The notes below the pieces were generated by a model. That model searched no databases, was not told the origin of the DNA, and saw nothing but the letters and a program-made list of their open reading frames with translations. A stretch of DNA of 64,000 nt from Omphiscola glabra (Eukaryota; Mollusca; Gastropoda; Lymnaeidae), in contig OZ024811.1 of NCBI GenBank assembly GCA_964017045.1, positions 13,235,818 through 13,299,817 on the forward strand. Reading direction: 5' to 3'. Position numbers and translations under genes: made by a program. Positions 47,059-59,804 of the stretch are shown one piece after another. The number at the start of each line of letters is the position of its first letter. Position 1 is the first letter of the stretch.

Positions 47059-47829
47059 ACAGTTGTTCGCATATGTATTATCCATGTTGGTACATTACAC
47101 GTAGTCAAAGCTCTCAGTGCGCTGGCCGTCCCCACAGCGGTTATACCGTCAACCCTGCAGCACGCCTACAACACGTTACAACTAACCTTATAACAACATC
47201 GTTGTATCATAATATATTCTTTAAAATCCCGGAGACTCTGGGATAGTGGCGTACGGACCCGCGTACCGGCACCGGTCTGTCGGACCACAATTCGCCGGTC
47301 CGTAAGGTTGAAAAAGGGAAAATAAAACCCTTTTTTATTTTTTTTTTAAACTGCCGGTCTCAGCTGGATTGTGGATAATTCCTACCGGTCAGTCGCCTTG
47401 AACATTTTGAGATCTACATTGTCACAGAGTTAAGAGATTAGATACTCAAACCGTGTTAATAGATCACTCATTAAAAATGCAAATGAAATGACTAGCTGTT
47501 AAACTCGAGCATATTCTCAGTGCTGAGGAAATGTGTCAAATTATTATTAAAACACCAAAACCGACTTCATCCTTCCCCCCCCCCCCCCCCACCAAAGCTT
47601 AGTAATACAAACTGGCAAGAAAAAAAAATGTTGTTTTTTTCTGCAGCCTTACCCGACGGACGCTCTGTGGTTTGCTAGGGTGTAGCTCACTTAGGGGTAT
47701 AGAGCTAAACATGACTGGTCCGAGAGCTACGGTGAGTCCAGCAGGTCTAGGACTCGGCAAATGAACGGACGGACTACTCTGCTCTCATCGGACGATGACT
47801 ACACTTGTATCAAATTACCGTTATATATG
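47059..47829. other. Unannotated sequence with possible MITE and tRNA-like fragments
   Basis: 'tagtggcgtacggacc' near 47244 may be another hAT-like end, with GC-rich 'ccggt' words after it. A C run lies near 47574-47591. 'gtgtagctcacttaggggta' near 47681 looks like a tRNA A-box region, but no properly spaced B box follows. No gene is supported. Confidence 0.4.
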
Positions 47830-47986
47830 CAGACCTGTTTACTCTTACGATTTTGGCGTACATTGTACGATTTTGAGGTGTATACATTATATATACTATG
47901 TGGGTTTTTTTACTATTAAGATAATGCATTGAGCGATGTTGTGATGATATTGTACGATTTTAAGAGTTTGAGGGTTAACAGGTCTG
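47830..47986. mobile_element. hAT-like MITE with CAGACCTGTT ends
   Basis: A 157-bp segment starts 'cagacctgtttactcttacg' and ends with the complement of 'cagacctgttaaccctcaaa', long inverted termini. 'tatatg' abuts both ends, a possible remnant of an 8-bp duplication (tatatatg/tatatgtt). Internal 'ttgtacgattttgag' and 'ttgtacgattttaag' are direct repeats. No coding capacity. Confidence 0.7.
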
Positions 47987-48784
47987 TATATGTTATATAT
48001 TAATGACTTACTAAAAGTATGTTCCAAGTAACGTATCATGATATATTAGATTCTAGATAAAGTACTATCATCCTTATTTGTATCTTGACTGAATAGATAA
48101 AGCACGATCATCCATATGTGTATCACACTAAAGGCAATATCCGAAATTCGCATTAAAACTAATCCAGGTGCCTTAAGTATATCATGACTATGGCTAAAAT
48201 TAACGTTCCAAAATGTGTTCAGCATTTGTACTCTTGTTAGCGTAAGTCTAAAGTCTTAAGTCTAGTATACAGTGATGTATAACACTGCATGTATACTATA
48301 AGCATCATACTTTAGTAAATGTAAAATCATAAGTTTCGATCATGACTTCCTGTAGGTTTTGTATTTATTCTAACAAAAATTCTTGTCCATTGTGTTTACA
48401 CGGCGGAATCAAGTTTCTTGTAAGTCAATAAGATAAGTCAACAATATGACTTGGGTGACTGTGAATAAGCGCAGCTGTGTCGTCCATTTGGAGGCTCTAA
48501 GTCATGTCACAGTGCAGATGCCCTTGACTGTCATAGTACAGATGCATGCATTGTCACAGTGCAGCTATACGTTCTTTCACGTGACATGTGTAAGTCTTGT
48601 TGTATAACAGATGTAAGGAAATTTAATAGTTACCACTATATGTACCGTCGCTTAATGTGCCGTCAAATTGACAGCTGCATATGTAACTGTCATATCCAGT
48701 AGAACTGCCTATCACATTGTTTGCATGTACGTTAAAATAGCTAACATAAAAGAAGAAACACAAAAATACACGTATTATGGTATG
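47987..48784. other. Unannotated sequence with small direct repeats
   Basis: 'tagataaagtactatcatcc' near 48054 recurs in modified form near 48095. 'gtcacagtgcagatgc' and variants repeat three times at about 48505-48570. No gene. Confidence 0.5.
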
Positions 48785-49110
48785 TGACAATCCACATACA
48801 GCTGTCACATATCAGCACCACAATTCACATATACCTATCACATAGAAATTATGCAATCCACAATACAACTGTAACATTTCAGCACCACAATTCACCAATA
48901 ACTATCACATAGCATTATGTAATGCCCATACAACTGTCACACACCCTCGATACAATTCACACACAGCTGTCCAACTCTATAGGGGAACAATCCACATATA
49001 GCTCGTATGTGGCAAGCACAATCCACAAATAACTATAGCGTCGGCGTATCCACACTGCGGTCCACATTTAGAACGTCGCATATCAGCGGTGCAATCCACA
49101 CACCATTCTA
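48785..49110. repeat. Degenerate tandem repeat, about 67 bp
   Basis: 'cagcaccacaattcac' occurs at about 48814 and 48881, and 'caactgtcacac', 'caatccaca' and 'ctatcacatag' recur through the block. At least four diverged copies. Confidence 0.7.
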
Positions 49111-50478
49111 TCTGGACGCGAGTGAATTTATCATGTGTCTTCTCACACCATACTCTCTAACCAAACACCACAGATCGCTTATATATAATTTGAGCACACG
49201 AGTTCCACTAAACTATGTCTCCTACCAATGATCTGCATTCTGGTTTTTTGAAATAAGCCGATTAATTCCTATATATTTGTATTATTTGTGTGTGTTGTTT
49301 TTTTTGTTTTTTTTTTAAAAATAATAAAACACCTTGTTAACACATACAAACAAGTCAAATAGTTTGTTTTAGGCGTGTATTGGCGTGTGTAGTATTTGCG
49401 ACGCATAAATATAATTCATTTATTTCAGTTGATATAAAGATTAAACTTTTAAACAACCTTTATATTGCTGTGTTACTTTTTAATTTCTTTTATTTTCTTC
49501 CTTTAGATTTCAATTGGTCATATACATGTATATATATCTTTAATTTTGGTATTAATGATATTATTTTAAGCATAGTATTTAAGTATATTCTGTGCTGACG
49601 CCAGATGTTATTATTGTAACCAGGTGAACATTAACAACAATAATTTCAAATTTAAATAAATTGTTAATGTAGATTTTAACTAAAATATGAATCAGAGCAC
49701 TAACTGCAAAGCCAATGTCGATTGTTCAACTTATATATGTGTATACATATATGTATATACTAACTACAATACAAAAAAGTACGTTTATAACAACAAGAGC
49801 ATGCCAATATTATCTAACACGTTAATGTCAGTACAAGCTGTCATGCACCTGTCAGCATTGAGTGCAATTTAATAAATGTCAAACTCTGACTGCATTATAA
49901 ATGTCAAATATTATCGGTTACTACAATTATTATTTTTTTTTTTTTAATTCCAGCACCAACGCCATCTTTCGACTTCGACTGTAACATTAACGTCGCAATC
50001 AGACACGAGACACGACAACATCGTATCATTGTGTCCCAGTCAGCATCACCGTCACCGTCTGATTCTATTTCTCTAATCTCGGCCATCATACTAAAACCAT
50101 AGCCTGTAACATACCTCCATCATTCAATAGATGTAATAAAATTGTTACAATTAAAACATCACCAAGGATTTTTAAATTATTTTTTGTTTTGAACCCCCCC
50201 CCCCCCCCACCACATTTTTTCCCAAACCGCCCCCCCCCCATTTGTGTGGTATATGTTTACAACTTTATTTGATTTAGATCTAGATATTGTTTTTTAAATA
50301 ATTATTTTTTTTCCAGATGAAGCGTGAGCATTAATTATTTCTAATTTACCAATGCATACCATTAACCGAATAATAAATGTCTCTTCTTTTAAACAAAATA
50401 ATTCAAATTATATACTTTTCTTTATTTCTTCTTTTCTTTCTTTTAAAAAAAAAAAAATATGTATTCTTTATAGTGCCG

Positions 50479-50509
<31 letters not shown>

Positions 50510-52917
50510 GAGAGCTTTGAACAATTTGTCCTAGCCACAAACGCCATCAACAAGTGAGGTTCCTTTATTTAACACGATTCAGTCTAGTGTACCGTGTCAA
50601 AGGAGGTCGGGGTGTCTAATTGATCAATCAATAACTTCTATTGCCGACCCGTGATTAGCAGCAACAAAACCATATTTTTAAAAAAAAAGCTCCGATTTCA
50701 AATCCAAAGCGAAGTATTCAGTGCACTCGCACTCGTGTGAAAATTGCATTTGTCAACAAAAGTTTACGAGGGCAGGTGCCCCCCTAGGGGAGGCAAAGGG
50801 TTCGGGGGCTCGGGGGGGGGGGGGGTTATCACATCATACAATGAGTTAAGTTTATTGGTGATTTACTTCAAGCCAGCGTTTAAACAACTGTTAACCGTTC
50901 GCGGTGGTGTTTTGGTTAAAAGGATATTTGGAGGTTTAACATTTTTAATTGTCGTGATGTGAAGCGACTGATTGTATCTAGATTTATTCTCGGTATTTGC
51001 GTTTGTATTTATAAAGTATTTATTCCCCCCCCCCCTTCCCTCTTTCCACACGCCCGCACAAAAAGTCAAAGTTGTTTTTTTTTAATTAATCCCCAATAAC
51101 TGAAATTTAACAATGATATATATTTTTTAAAAATATTTTTTTTAAGTCCCTCGAAAAGGTCAGGTGTGAGAAATCTGTAACACTAGTGTAGCTAGAATAT
51201 AAAAAAAATGATGCGGTGTCTACGTCTCCATAAACATGTTTTTTTTTTTTTTTAATAGATGAAATTAAAGACGTTAAAGCGTTTTATTTAAAACGAATCA
51301 CTTCGTTAAAGCTAAAATTAATCGAATTTAATTTATATCGTTTCTCCATCGTTTTATTTTAAACCATTTCTAACAACAATATCGATAATTTAATATAAAT
51401 TAACAAATCGAATACGTGTTTAACTTTATCTTTCTTTCTTTCTTTTTTTTTTTTTTTTTGTCTTCCTTCTCATGCGGATTTTTTTCTCGGAATCCTCCCA
51501 AAAATAATATTGCATAATAATAACAAGAAAACACACAATCTGAACGCAATCCAGGTCAAGAAAACAAAGCCAAGAGCTCGTTCCATCCAATCGAATCATT
51601 AAGTCTATGCTTAAATAATGAGATCCGTGCCAATAACCTCATGGGCGATGCCGTACACACGCATACATGAAAGCCATCGTAACTAACCAACTACTACCAC
51701 CTCAAATAAAAGAAACAAGCAGGCTTACTTACAGAGAGAGAGATGTCCACACAGCTAATTAGTAGGAAATAAAGACTAAATCCAAAAACAGGAAACCAAC
51801 CAGCAATTGACGATGGAGCCCACGACGGACTGAATGTGGTCCAGGGTGGTGGCGGCTGCGGCCCCCCAACTAGAGGGAAAAGTGTCGGTTGTATTATCTT
51901 GGCCGAGACGGCAAAGGCCCCTCGCAACTTACTTACTCAAACAACTAAAGGCGACCATCTCCCGACGACCTCTCGCACACAACTGCAGGAGTTACGCCAG
52001 CCCTACCAGTCAAACATGCATTGCACAGTGCTATCCGACACACAACACCTAACGACTAAAAGAAATAAAAGACGAGATGGAAAGGAGGGGGGTGGGGTGG
52101 GGAGAGTAAGGGGGAGGGACCTTTCAAAGAGAGGAAAAAAAATAAAGTGAAGGGAGAGAATAAATTATAAAGGGGAAGAAGCGACTGAATTGAGACTATA
52201 GTTAAAAAATAAACTTTTTTTTTTTTCTTCCACGTTTAAAAAAAAAAAATACATAACAAGATTTCGGACAAGGAGGCGAGCAGGGGGGTGGGGGTCGAAG
52301 GGGGTTGGTCTCTGTCATGAGATAATAAAGAACTGGTGCAGCCAGGGTCGTGGGTGGGGGGTGCAGAAAAATGTGAGGATGGTAGTAATGTACTGCAGTA
52401 GTTGTGTAATCCTGCGCCAGAGGGATACAACTCGAGTGCCGCGAACAACAACCTTGAATCGGTTGGACACTGAACCGCAAGCGAGGAAGAAATGGTGGTG
52501 GGGGTGGGGGTGAGGGAGGCGTGGGGGCGGGGGAAATGGGACTGGGGAGAAGTGGCGTTGGGGTTATGTCAGAAATGCAGCGCGCGCGCGCGCGGTGCAG
52601 CAGAAGCAGTGGAGAGAAGTAAGTAGACGATGTAACAACGCAGGCCGACCCGGTGCCGAGGGCTCGCGGCGCAATGGTGTCCATTCACAAGCACGGCATC
52701 AGCTGATAGTTCACTTTGACGCCTACAAGAACTAGGGGCTGACTATTTCAATGCAGACGACATGCACAAAGTTTGTGGCTTGTTTTTTTTCTTTCTTTCA
52801 TTTTTTTTTGGTGTTTTTTCGGCAGCTGCCTTTTCTTTCTAGTGCGTGAGCGCTCATCCTGGGCTAAACGATACCAGTCGAATTCAAGGACGATTACTAG
52901 AGTCGATACAAAACATG
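49111..52917. other. Unannotated; AT-rich left, G/C-rich right
   Basis: Holds (GT)n at 50480-50507, C runs (50195-50210, 50230-50240, 51026-51036), a G run (50814-50824), T runs, and a G-rich block (52080-52115, 52270-52550) with (CG)n at about 52581-52594. Overlapping frames at 51694-52150 and 52202-52684 are low-complexity translations of these tracts. No supported gene. Confidence 0.4.
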
Positions 52918-53775
<858 letters not shown>

Positions 53776-53881
53776 CAGTAGTCCTCAACGTGGGCCGTAT
53801 GGTCTCCATGGGGCCCCATCATATTTCTATGGAGCCCAAAAAATATTTGAAGAAATGGTTCAGGTAAGTAGAGATTTCAGG

Positions 53882-53883
<2 letters not shown>
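53776..53883. mobile_element. Possible hAT-like end interrupted by (AT)n
   Basis: 'cagtagtcctcaacgtgggc' then 'ggtctccatggggcccc' has the CAG...TCAAC...GGGGCCC layout of hAT termini. No opposite end is found before or after the (AT)n at 53884-53942, so it is one decayed end at best. Confidence 0.4.
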
Positions 53884-53945
<62 letters not shown>

Positions 53946-53962
53946 GAGAGAGAGAGAGAGAA
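53884..53962. repeat. (AT)n-(AG)n microsatellite
   Basis: About 29 AT dinucleotides followed by a short (GA)n. Confidence 0.97.
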
Positions 53963-54617
53963 AAGAGAAACGAGGAAGGAGCACAGGAGCTGGAAGTCAA
54001 CCTAAGGAAGAGAGATTAATTGTCGGTGGGGAATACACCCACTCATAGTTCGGTGAGCAAATGATAAAACGGCGAAGGATTCGAGGCAATTCTGGGACGC
54101 CAGAGCGTACTTCTTCAGACAGCGTTTAGCGACAGGTTCGGTGTTAGGTGTTTCAATATTCTGACTAACTACTAAATTTAATAGGTCAGATATAATTTAA
54201 AAAAAAAAAAAAAAATTAATTATAATAATTTGCTTCACATGTCCTCTCCACGGAAAAAGGCGATCTATGTTTTATTGTGTCACACTATTATATTTTATTT
54301 TCGTTTCAAACGCTGGTCCACAAGAGAGATGAGACGTAGGGCAGGGGGAAATGTGAATTTTTTTAAATAGGCGATAAGGTGCGCATGGTCGAGGTGTGCA
54401 AATGTTAAAACCTTGCAATGGAGAGTACAAATAGGAAATGCTGATTTGGTTTGAAATGAATATCCTAAGCCCATGGTCTTTTTGCCCCCCCCCCCTTTTC
54501 TCCTCAATAAAAGGAGCCCGCTCCTTTAAGGGAGAAAAGTTCACACAAGGGGAGACTTCCCCCTCTACAACCCACTTCCTACGCCACCACCTGGGCCGAT
54601 GGAAATTTTTAAACAAA
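53963..54617. other. Unannotated; contains a possible MITE end
   Basis: An A run lies near 54200-54214. At 54560-54595, 'cccacttcctacgccacca' is the inverted form of a GGCGTAGGAAGTGGG end like that of 43702-43843, preceded by C-rich sequence and a small hairpin ('aaaggagcccgctccttt'). The full element cannot be delimited. Confidence 0.45.
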
Positions 54618-54969
54618 CCAAATGAGGCATCAAATGAAAGATAATTGAATGAACTATACGTTTGTAAACTTAATTCTTCAGTTTTACCAAAATTAACTAC
54701 CACACATGACATCCGAATCGCATTGAGTCTAATGGTACCCGGGTGCGAATGGCGGCGCTGCGTGTCCGGGTCCATTTTGACTAATGCTATTCGGATGTCA
54801 TTTTTAGGAGTTTATTGTAGTTAAAATGAAGACTTAAGTCTACAAACGTATAGTACATTCAATTATCTTTCATTTGATACCTCATTTTGTCTTAGAAACC
54901 CAACAATAATATATTAAATTGTTTTTTTTTAATCCCAACCTCTCATTTCTGGTACCCGGGTACCAATAG
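54618..54969. mobile_element. Palindromic (fold-back) non-autonomous element, copy 2
   Basis: Left arm 54618-54725 and right arm 54783-54890 are inverted repeats homologous to those at 31741-32106. The tail after the right arm ('caacctctcatttctggtac' to 'accaatag') matches the tail of copy 1 in the same orientation. The ~57-bp spacer ('ggcggcgctgcgtgtccggg') matches the reverse complement of the copy 1 spacer. No coding capacity. The outer part of the left arm is missing. Confidence 0.85.
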
Positions 54970-56514
54970 GTGCAGCCTTAATATCAATTGAATACGTAAT
55001 AATACTAAATGAATACAGGAAACAGTCGTTGACACGTGTTCAACAAAAAGGTTCAAAAGTAAGTAATATTTTTTATAAAAAAAATAATAATTTATATTAA
55101 ATTTTTCTGTTCTTGTATTTTTCGGACAGCAAATAGACCCATTTCCTGTCAAAATATCGAGATGAAACTTGGAACATAGACTCGTTGCCGATGACAAAGC
55201 ATTCGAACTACATTTTAGCAACCCCATCCCCCCCCCCCCAAACCACACACACACACACACACACACACAACTCAGCGTTTCCTCTTTTCGAGGGGAAGTA
55301 GAAGGAAATATGATTACATAAGTTCACTCAACAAAATTCCCAATAACCGCGCCAAGTTGGAATCTTAAAAAAATATCGCAAGTTCGTTTGGTGCGTACCA
55401 TGTTTCTTTTGTTTTTTTTCTGAAATAGTTGGTGAAATAAATATGCGGTGTAAAAAGCTGGTGGGTTATTAAAATAGTAATACAGTTCACTGGCGTAGAA
55501 ACGAATGTACGGCTGCAAGCGTTTCGGGGGGAAAAAGGGGGGGGGGGGATTCTCTTAAAGTGGAGTTACTTGAATGCATGTTTGGTCTCATTTGAAGCCC
55601 TACCAGCCGTTGCTCGATATTACATTGTCTAAAGGATTTATAGGGAAAACGTTGTGTTTTAAAGGGTGTCTTATATGTTTAACTTCTTCGTGGGCAGAGT
55701 TGGCTTCACTGACAGATGACGTTAAATGATTGATTGTATGGACTGCCAATGGTATCTAACAATAAGTACAAAGGGACAAGTTATTGGTTACGATATTATA
55801 GCAACACATCACACGTCTTTCTACCACTGGTCCCGTCTCCCGGCAGAACAGCATTGAAGTGTAGTTCTGCAATGTATAAGACTAACAACCCCGCAAAGCG
55901 ATAACCACACACAGACAGCCCACTTGCACACACACACACACACACTCACACACCAACAAACGCTCATAGTTCTCTAGTGTTGTTAGTCCACATGAGGCCG
56001 ACACCTCGACCAAACCACTAGGTGATCTATTCACGTGTCAGTTTGCGTCACCCGTCGTTGTCCGAGGCCCGCTCGGGGACCGTGCTTAATGAATATAGAT
56101 TGGGGGCAGATATTGTGCACCGTGAGACTGACTGCACACACAGAGTCGGATATTTGTGTGCGACTTGAGTAACCGCCCTGAAGACCGGCATGCTCACGGC
56201 GGTCCCCCCAGGTGGCCCGCGTGTGTCCCCCAAACAGCACGACGAACCCTAGACCTCGGACCACGGTCAGTGAGAACCCCCGTGGCGGTCACATGACGGG
56301 TATGCGCGTGCACGGACTGAAAGCCTGATGGTCAATGGTAGATTAACCAGGACCGGAAATGGCGATGTCCGAGGTAAATGTAAAATATAGCTTAATGAGC
56401 TGGTGGTCCGTTATGACATCGCTCTGTAGATTAGGTACAAAGGGGGCTAGTGCGAAGGTTGGACTTGGAGAGGGTAACACAAACAGAAGGTGGGGAATAG
56501 AAAAGATGGCAGAT
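54970..56514. other. Unannotated non-coding sequence
   Basis: Includes (CA)n at about 55245-55268 and 55929-55945 and a G run near 55538-55549. A moderately GC-rich unique part at 55990-56340 has 61-77-codon minus frames without recognisable domains. Confidence 0.4.
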
Positions 56515-56575
56515 AAAGAAGGTGGTAATAGAGAAGGTTGCAAAAGAGAAAGTTGCAAAAGAGAACATGGCCAGT
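56515..56575. repeat. 15-17-bp repeat 'agagaaggttgcaaa'
   Basis: Three copies. The same kind of unit expands at 56858-56990. Confidence 0.75.
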
Positions 56576-56756
56576 AGAAAGCTAGTTTATGGAATAGGTA
56601 TAGCAGATACCACTAAAGTGGTATGGGAAGATAACATCAAAGGGTGGACGGGATTAAAACTAGGCGATGCTATGCGTAGTGCAGAAGACAGAGAGGAATG
56701 GAGAAGAATAGTTTTCATGTCATCTGTGGCGCCCCAACGGTCCAAGGACTAAGGGA

Positions 56757-56815
56757 CATGATGATGATGATGATTATTATGATAATGATGATGATGATGA
56801 TTTTGATGATGATAG
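56757..56815. repeat. (ATG)n-type microsatellite
   Basis: Interrupted (ATG/GAT)n. Confidence 0.93.
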
Positions 56816-56857
56816 CAGATAGAAAAAGGGAGCAAGGGCGCAGGTGACAAAAAGAGG

Positions 56858-56990
56858 AGGTATAGCAATTGAGAAGGTGGCAATAGAGAAGGTAGCAATA
56901 GAGAAGGTGGCAATAGAGACGGTAGCAATAGAAAGGATTGCAATAGAAAATATTGCAATAGAGAAGATAACCATGGAGAAGGTATAGAAA
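56858..56990. repeat. 15-bp minisatellite 'gagaaggtggcaata'
   Basis: About eight copies with 'ggtagc', 'ggattgc' and 'atattgc' variants. Related to the short array at 56515. Confidence 0.88.
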
Positions 56991-57242
56991 CAGAGGATAT
57001 AGCAACAAGAGAGAGTGGAGCATGCAGGACATGCGCAGTGAAGAAGATTGCCAACAATACACTTTTCCTCTATTTAATCATCACTAACGGACATCACTGA
57101 ATGTATTATTATTAGCATGATATAAAGGCTATCTCGCTGTCCATTCTTTACATTATATGAATATGTCTTTCCATTAATAGGCCTCTCATCCGAACTGATT
57201 AGACACATATCATGTCTACGCATATGTCTTTGTCTTCATCTC

Positions 57243-57377
57243 TCTTTTCACTAACTAGCTGAAAGATCCCTCTCGCTTGATCTCACACTCTCTCTCCATT
57301 TGCCTTTCTCCCTTTCTGTCTCTATCTCCCCCTCTCACTAGTTCTCTCCGGTCTTGTCGCTGTATTCTCTTTGGAAG

Positions 57378-57414
<37 letters not shown>

Positions 57415-57490
57415 ATCTTCCTCTCTCAATCACTTTCTGGCAAAAATTATATTCTCTCCCCCCCCCCTCCTTAACTCTCTCACTCACTCC
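57243..57490. repeat. CT-rich low-complexity tract with (CT)n
   Basis: Pyrimidine-rich with (TC)n at about 57383-57410. Frames across it are low complexity. Confidence 0.85.
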
Positions 57491-57535
57491 ACCCCCCCTG
57501 CAACAGTACTGTAGTCATCTAGCTATTAGGAAACT

Positions 57536-57598
57536 CAAACCCACCGTACAACCCTCGCCAAGTATTCGATACCGCACAACCCTCGCCAAGTATTCGAT
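57536..57598. repeat. Two-copy tandem repeat, about 29-30 bp
   Basis: 'caaccctcgccaagtattcg' occurs twice with 'ataccgca' and 'atcacgcc' after. Confidence 0.9.
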
Positions 57599-58865
57599 CA
57601 CGCCAACCCCTGTCTGCCATGCTGTGAATGACGTGTAGCCATCACTGACTGCCTCGCGATCCACGACGACGACAACAACAAAAAAAAAAAAGAAGAAGTT
57701 TAAAAAAAAAGAAGGAAATGTTTTTGAATGCAGAAGAAAATAGTCAGCTTCCAGTCAGCGTTTGCCCGTCTCAGAAAGCCATCGTTTTAGCAATGGCTTC
57801 GAGTTGCATGGTTTTTATTGTTTGCATCGATAAATGCCATGTTAAACAGATGCATACGTTTGACGACACATTTTACAACGTGATTGCTCGTCAAGTTGAA
57901 ATAATGTCAGGAAGGAGAATAAGAAATAACAGAAGAAAACACATGTGGGGGAGGGGGAGGGAGGGAAGGGATGTGGGGGGGAAAGTGGGGATTGGATTAA
58001 AGTTGTTGAAACTTTTTTGGTTTTCATAGAAGCGAGCAGGGTGTGAATAGCTGTAATGAGATGTAACAGTGGATTCATTATTATTTTTTTAACAGTTACT
58101 GTACAATGAAAGAAGCCAAATTTGTAAGATGATAGAAACATGTAAAAAAACAAAATATTGAAACAAATTGCAAGAAAGGTGCTTCCAACGACCGCCTCGC
58201 CATATTCGCATCCACGTGCCATCAACAGAACTGTTGATGTTGTTATGACGTCAGATTCTTCTTAAAAATTTATTATGATTTTGTTTCGTTTATGCAAGAA
58301 TAAAATAAAAATAAGTGGTGGCGTAGAGACGGGAAAAAGTGGGTGTTGGGGGAGAGGGCGGGGGGGGGGCTCTCTATAGGAAGGAGTAACATTGAAGTCA
58401 ACTCACGTCGCGTGTCACACGTTACTTCAGATTCGTTCTTGTACGTCAAACATTGCTTTCCACTGTTATTTCATACCAAATGTTCTCAAAAGATGCAAGC
58501 CTAACTGGTTAGGCAACCTAAGATGAACACATTGTGTTAAAGAAAGAGAAGGAAAACGTGTGGGGGTGGGGTGTCAGTAGATGTGTTCAGCAGGTGTTGT
58601 CAGCAGGTGTGGTCAGTAAAATGGGGTCAATCAGGAATTATTCTGTGAAAACTTGATAAAAAGTTGTATAAAGAGCTGTTGTTATTTTTAAAAAAAATAG
58701 TAATGGATGAAGTAAATGCATGGGAAATGTGATGTAACCATAAATAAATGTATCTTCGAGGTCGGCGGGAAAATGTTTGGGAAGAAAGGGAACTAGCGCG
58801 TGTCTTGTTTCTATGTTGACACTTTCATTTCAGAAGCCATTGTATTGCCAACGTTGGTTGGTTAC
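57599..58865. other. Unannotated non-coding sequence
   Basis: A 103-codon + frame (57718-58029) has unique, non-repetitive sequence for about 80 codons but no domain I recognise, and it lacks visible splice or promoter context. G-rich parts lie at 57945-57990 and 58340-58372. 'gtggcgtagagacggg' near 58318 may be another hAT-like end. Confidence 0.4.
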
Positions 58866-59345
58866 CAGTTTTTGAGAGCCACTGGATTATAATGTTCGTC
58901 CTGACGTCTATCGTTGATCCGAGTCCATCCTCACCGCGTTTTGAGTACCGCTGTTTTGTATCGCTAGTCCAGACGTCTGCCTGTGAGTGCGTACATCTTC
59001 ACAAAGGCTTGAGAGCCACTGGTTTGCAGCGCTCGTCCTGACATCTATCTTTGACTGCGTCCATCCTCACAAAGGTTTGAGAGCCACTGGTTTGCAGCGC
59101 TCGTCCTGACATCTATCTGTGACTGCGTCAATCCTCACAAAGGTTTGAGAGCCACTGGTTTGCAGCGCTCCTCCTGACATCTATCTTTGACTGCGTTTAT
59201 CCTCACAAAGGTTTGAGAGCCACTGGTTTGCAGCGCTCCTCCTGACATCTATCTTTGACTGCGTCCATCCTCACAAAGGTTTGAGAGCCACTGGTTTGCA
59301 GCGCTCCTCCTGACATCTATCTTTGACTGAGTCCATCCTCACACA
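58866..59345. repeat. Minisatellite, 68-bp unit, seven copies
   Basis: 'ttgagagccactggtttgca' followed by 'gcgctcgtcctgacatctat' recurs. Starts near 59076, 59144, 59212 and 59280 are 68 apart. The leftmost two copies are the most diverged, so homogenisation is stronger on the right. Confidence 0.94.
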
Positions 59346-59804
59346 AGTACCAGGGGGGATTATGTTGTCGACTTCTTTATGCCGTGACCTAGTTCTTAGT
59401 CTTATTTGTGTTCAACATTTCACCATGGCCCAGATTCTCTTATAAAAGCTCTCAACCCCACGTCCTTTCCCCACCTTCTTCCACCCCCACCCCTGACACT
59501 CACAATACGGCCCAGACCAAAGCATTTCTTACAACAACTCCTCCTGATCAAATTCTTAAACACGGTTATTTCCCTTAATAATTATTTAGTTTTGGGCGTA
59601 TTTAAATCATAGCGGTTGTATGTGTGTGTGTGCGCGCGCGCACGTGATTGTGTGTGGTTGTGTGTGTGTGTGTGTGTGTTTACTTCAAATGGATGATGTG
59701 TATATATTTGTTAAGTCAGTGTTAGGTTTTGATTGACATTAAAATACTTTGATGAGGCCAGATCGCTGGTTATCTTAATTCTGACTTCCAGCAATCTTGC
59801 TTTA
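59346..59804. other. Unannotated sequence with (GT)n/(GC)n
   Basis: Purine-pyrimidine alternating tract at about 59619-59680, '(GT)n(GC)n...(GT)n', with Z-DNA potential. No gene. Confidence 0.5.

Noticed and set aside
47681..47760. tRNA gene or tRNA-derived SINE
   Set aside because: An A-box-like 'tagctcacttagggg' is present, but the nearest B-box-like sequence is badly spaced and no cloverleaf can be drawn.
57718..58029. 103-codon frame as a gene
   Set aside because: Unique sequence, but no domain, no conserved motif and a G-rich low-complexity end. Transcript data would be needed.
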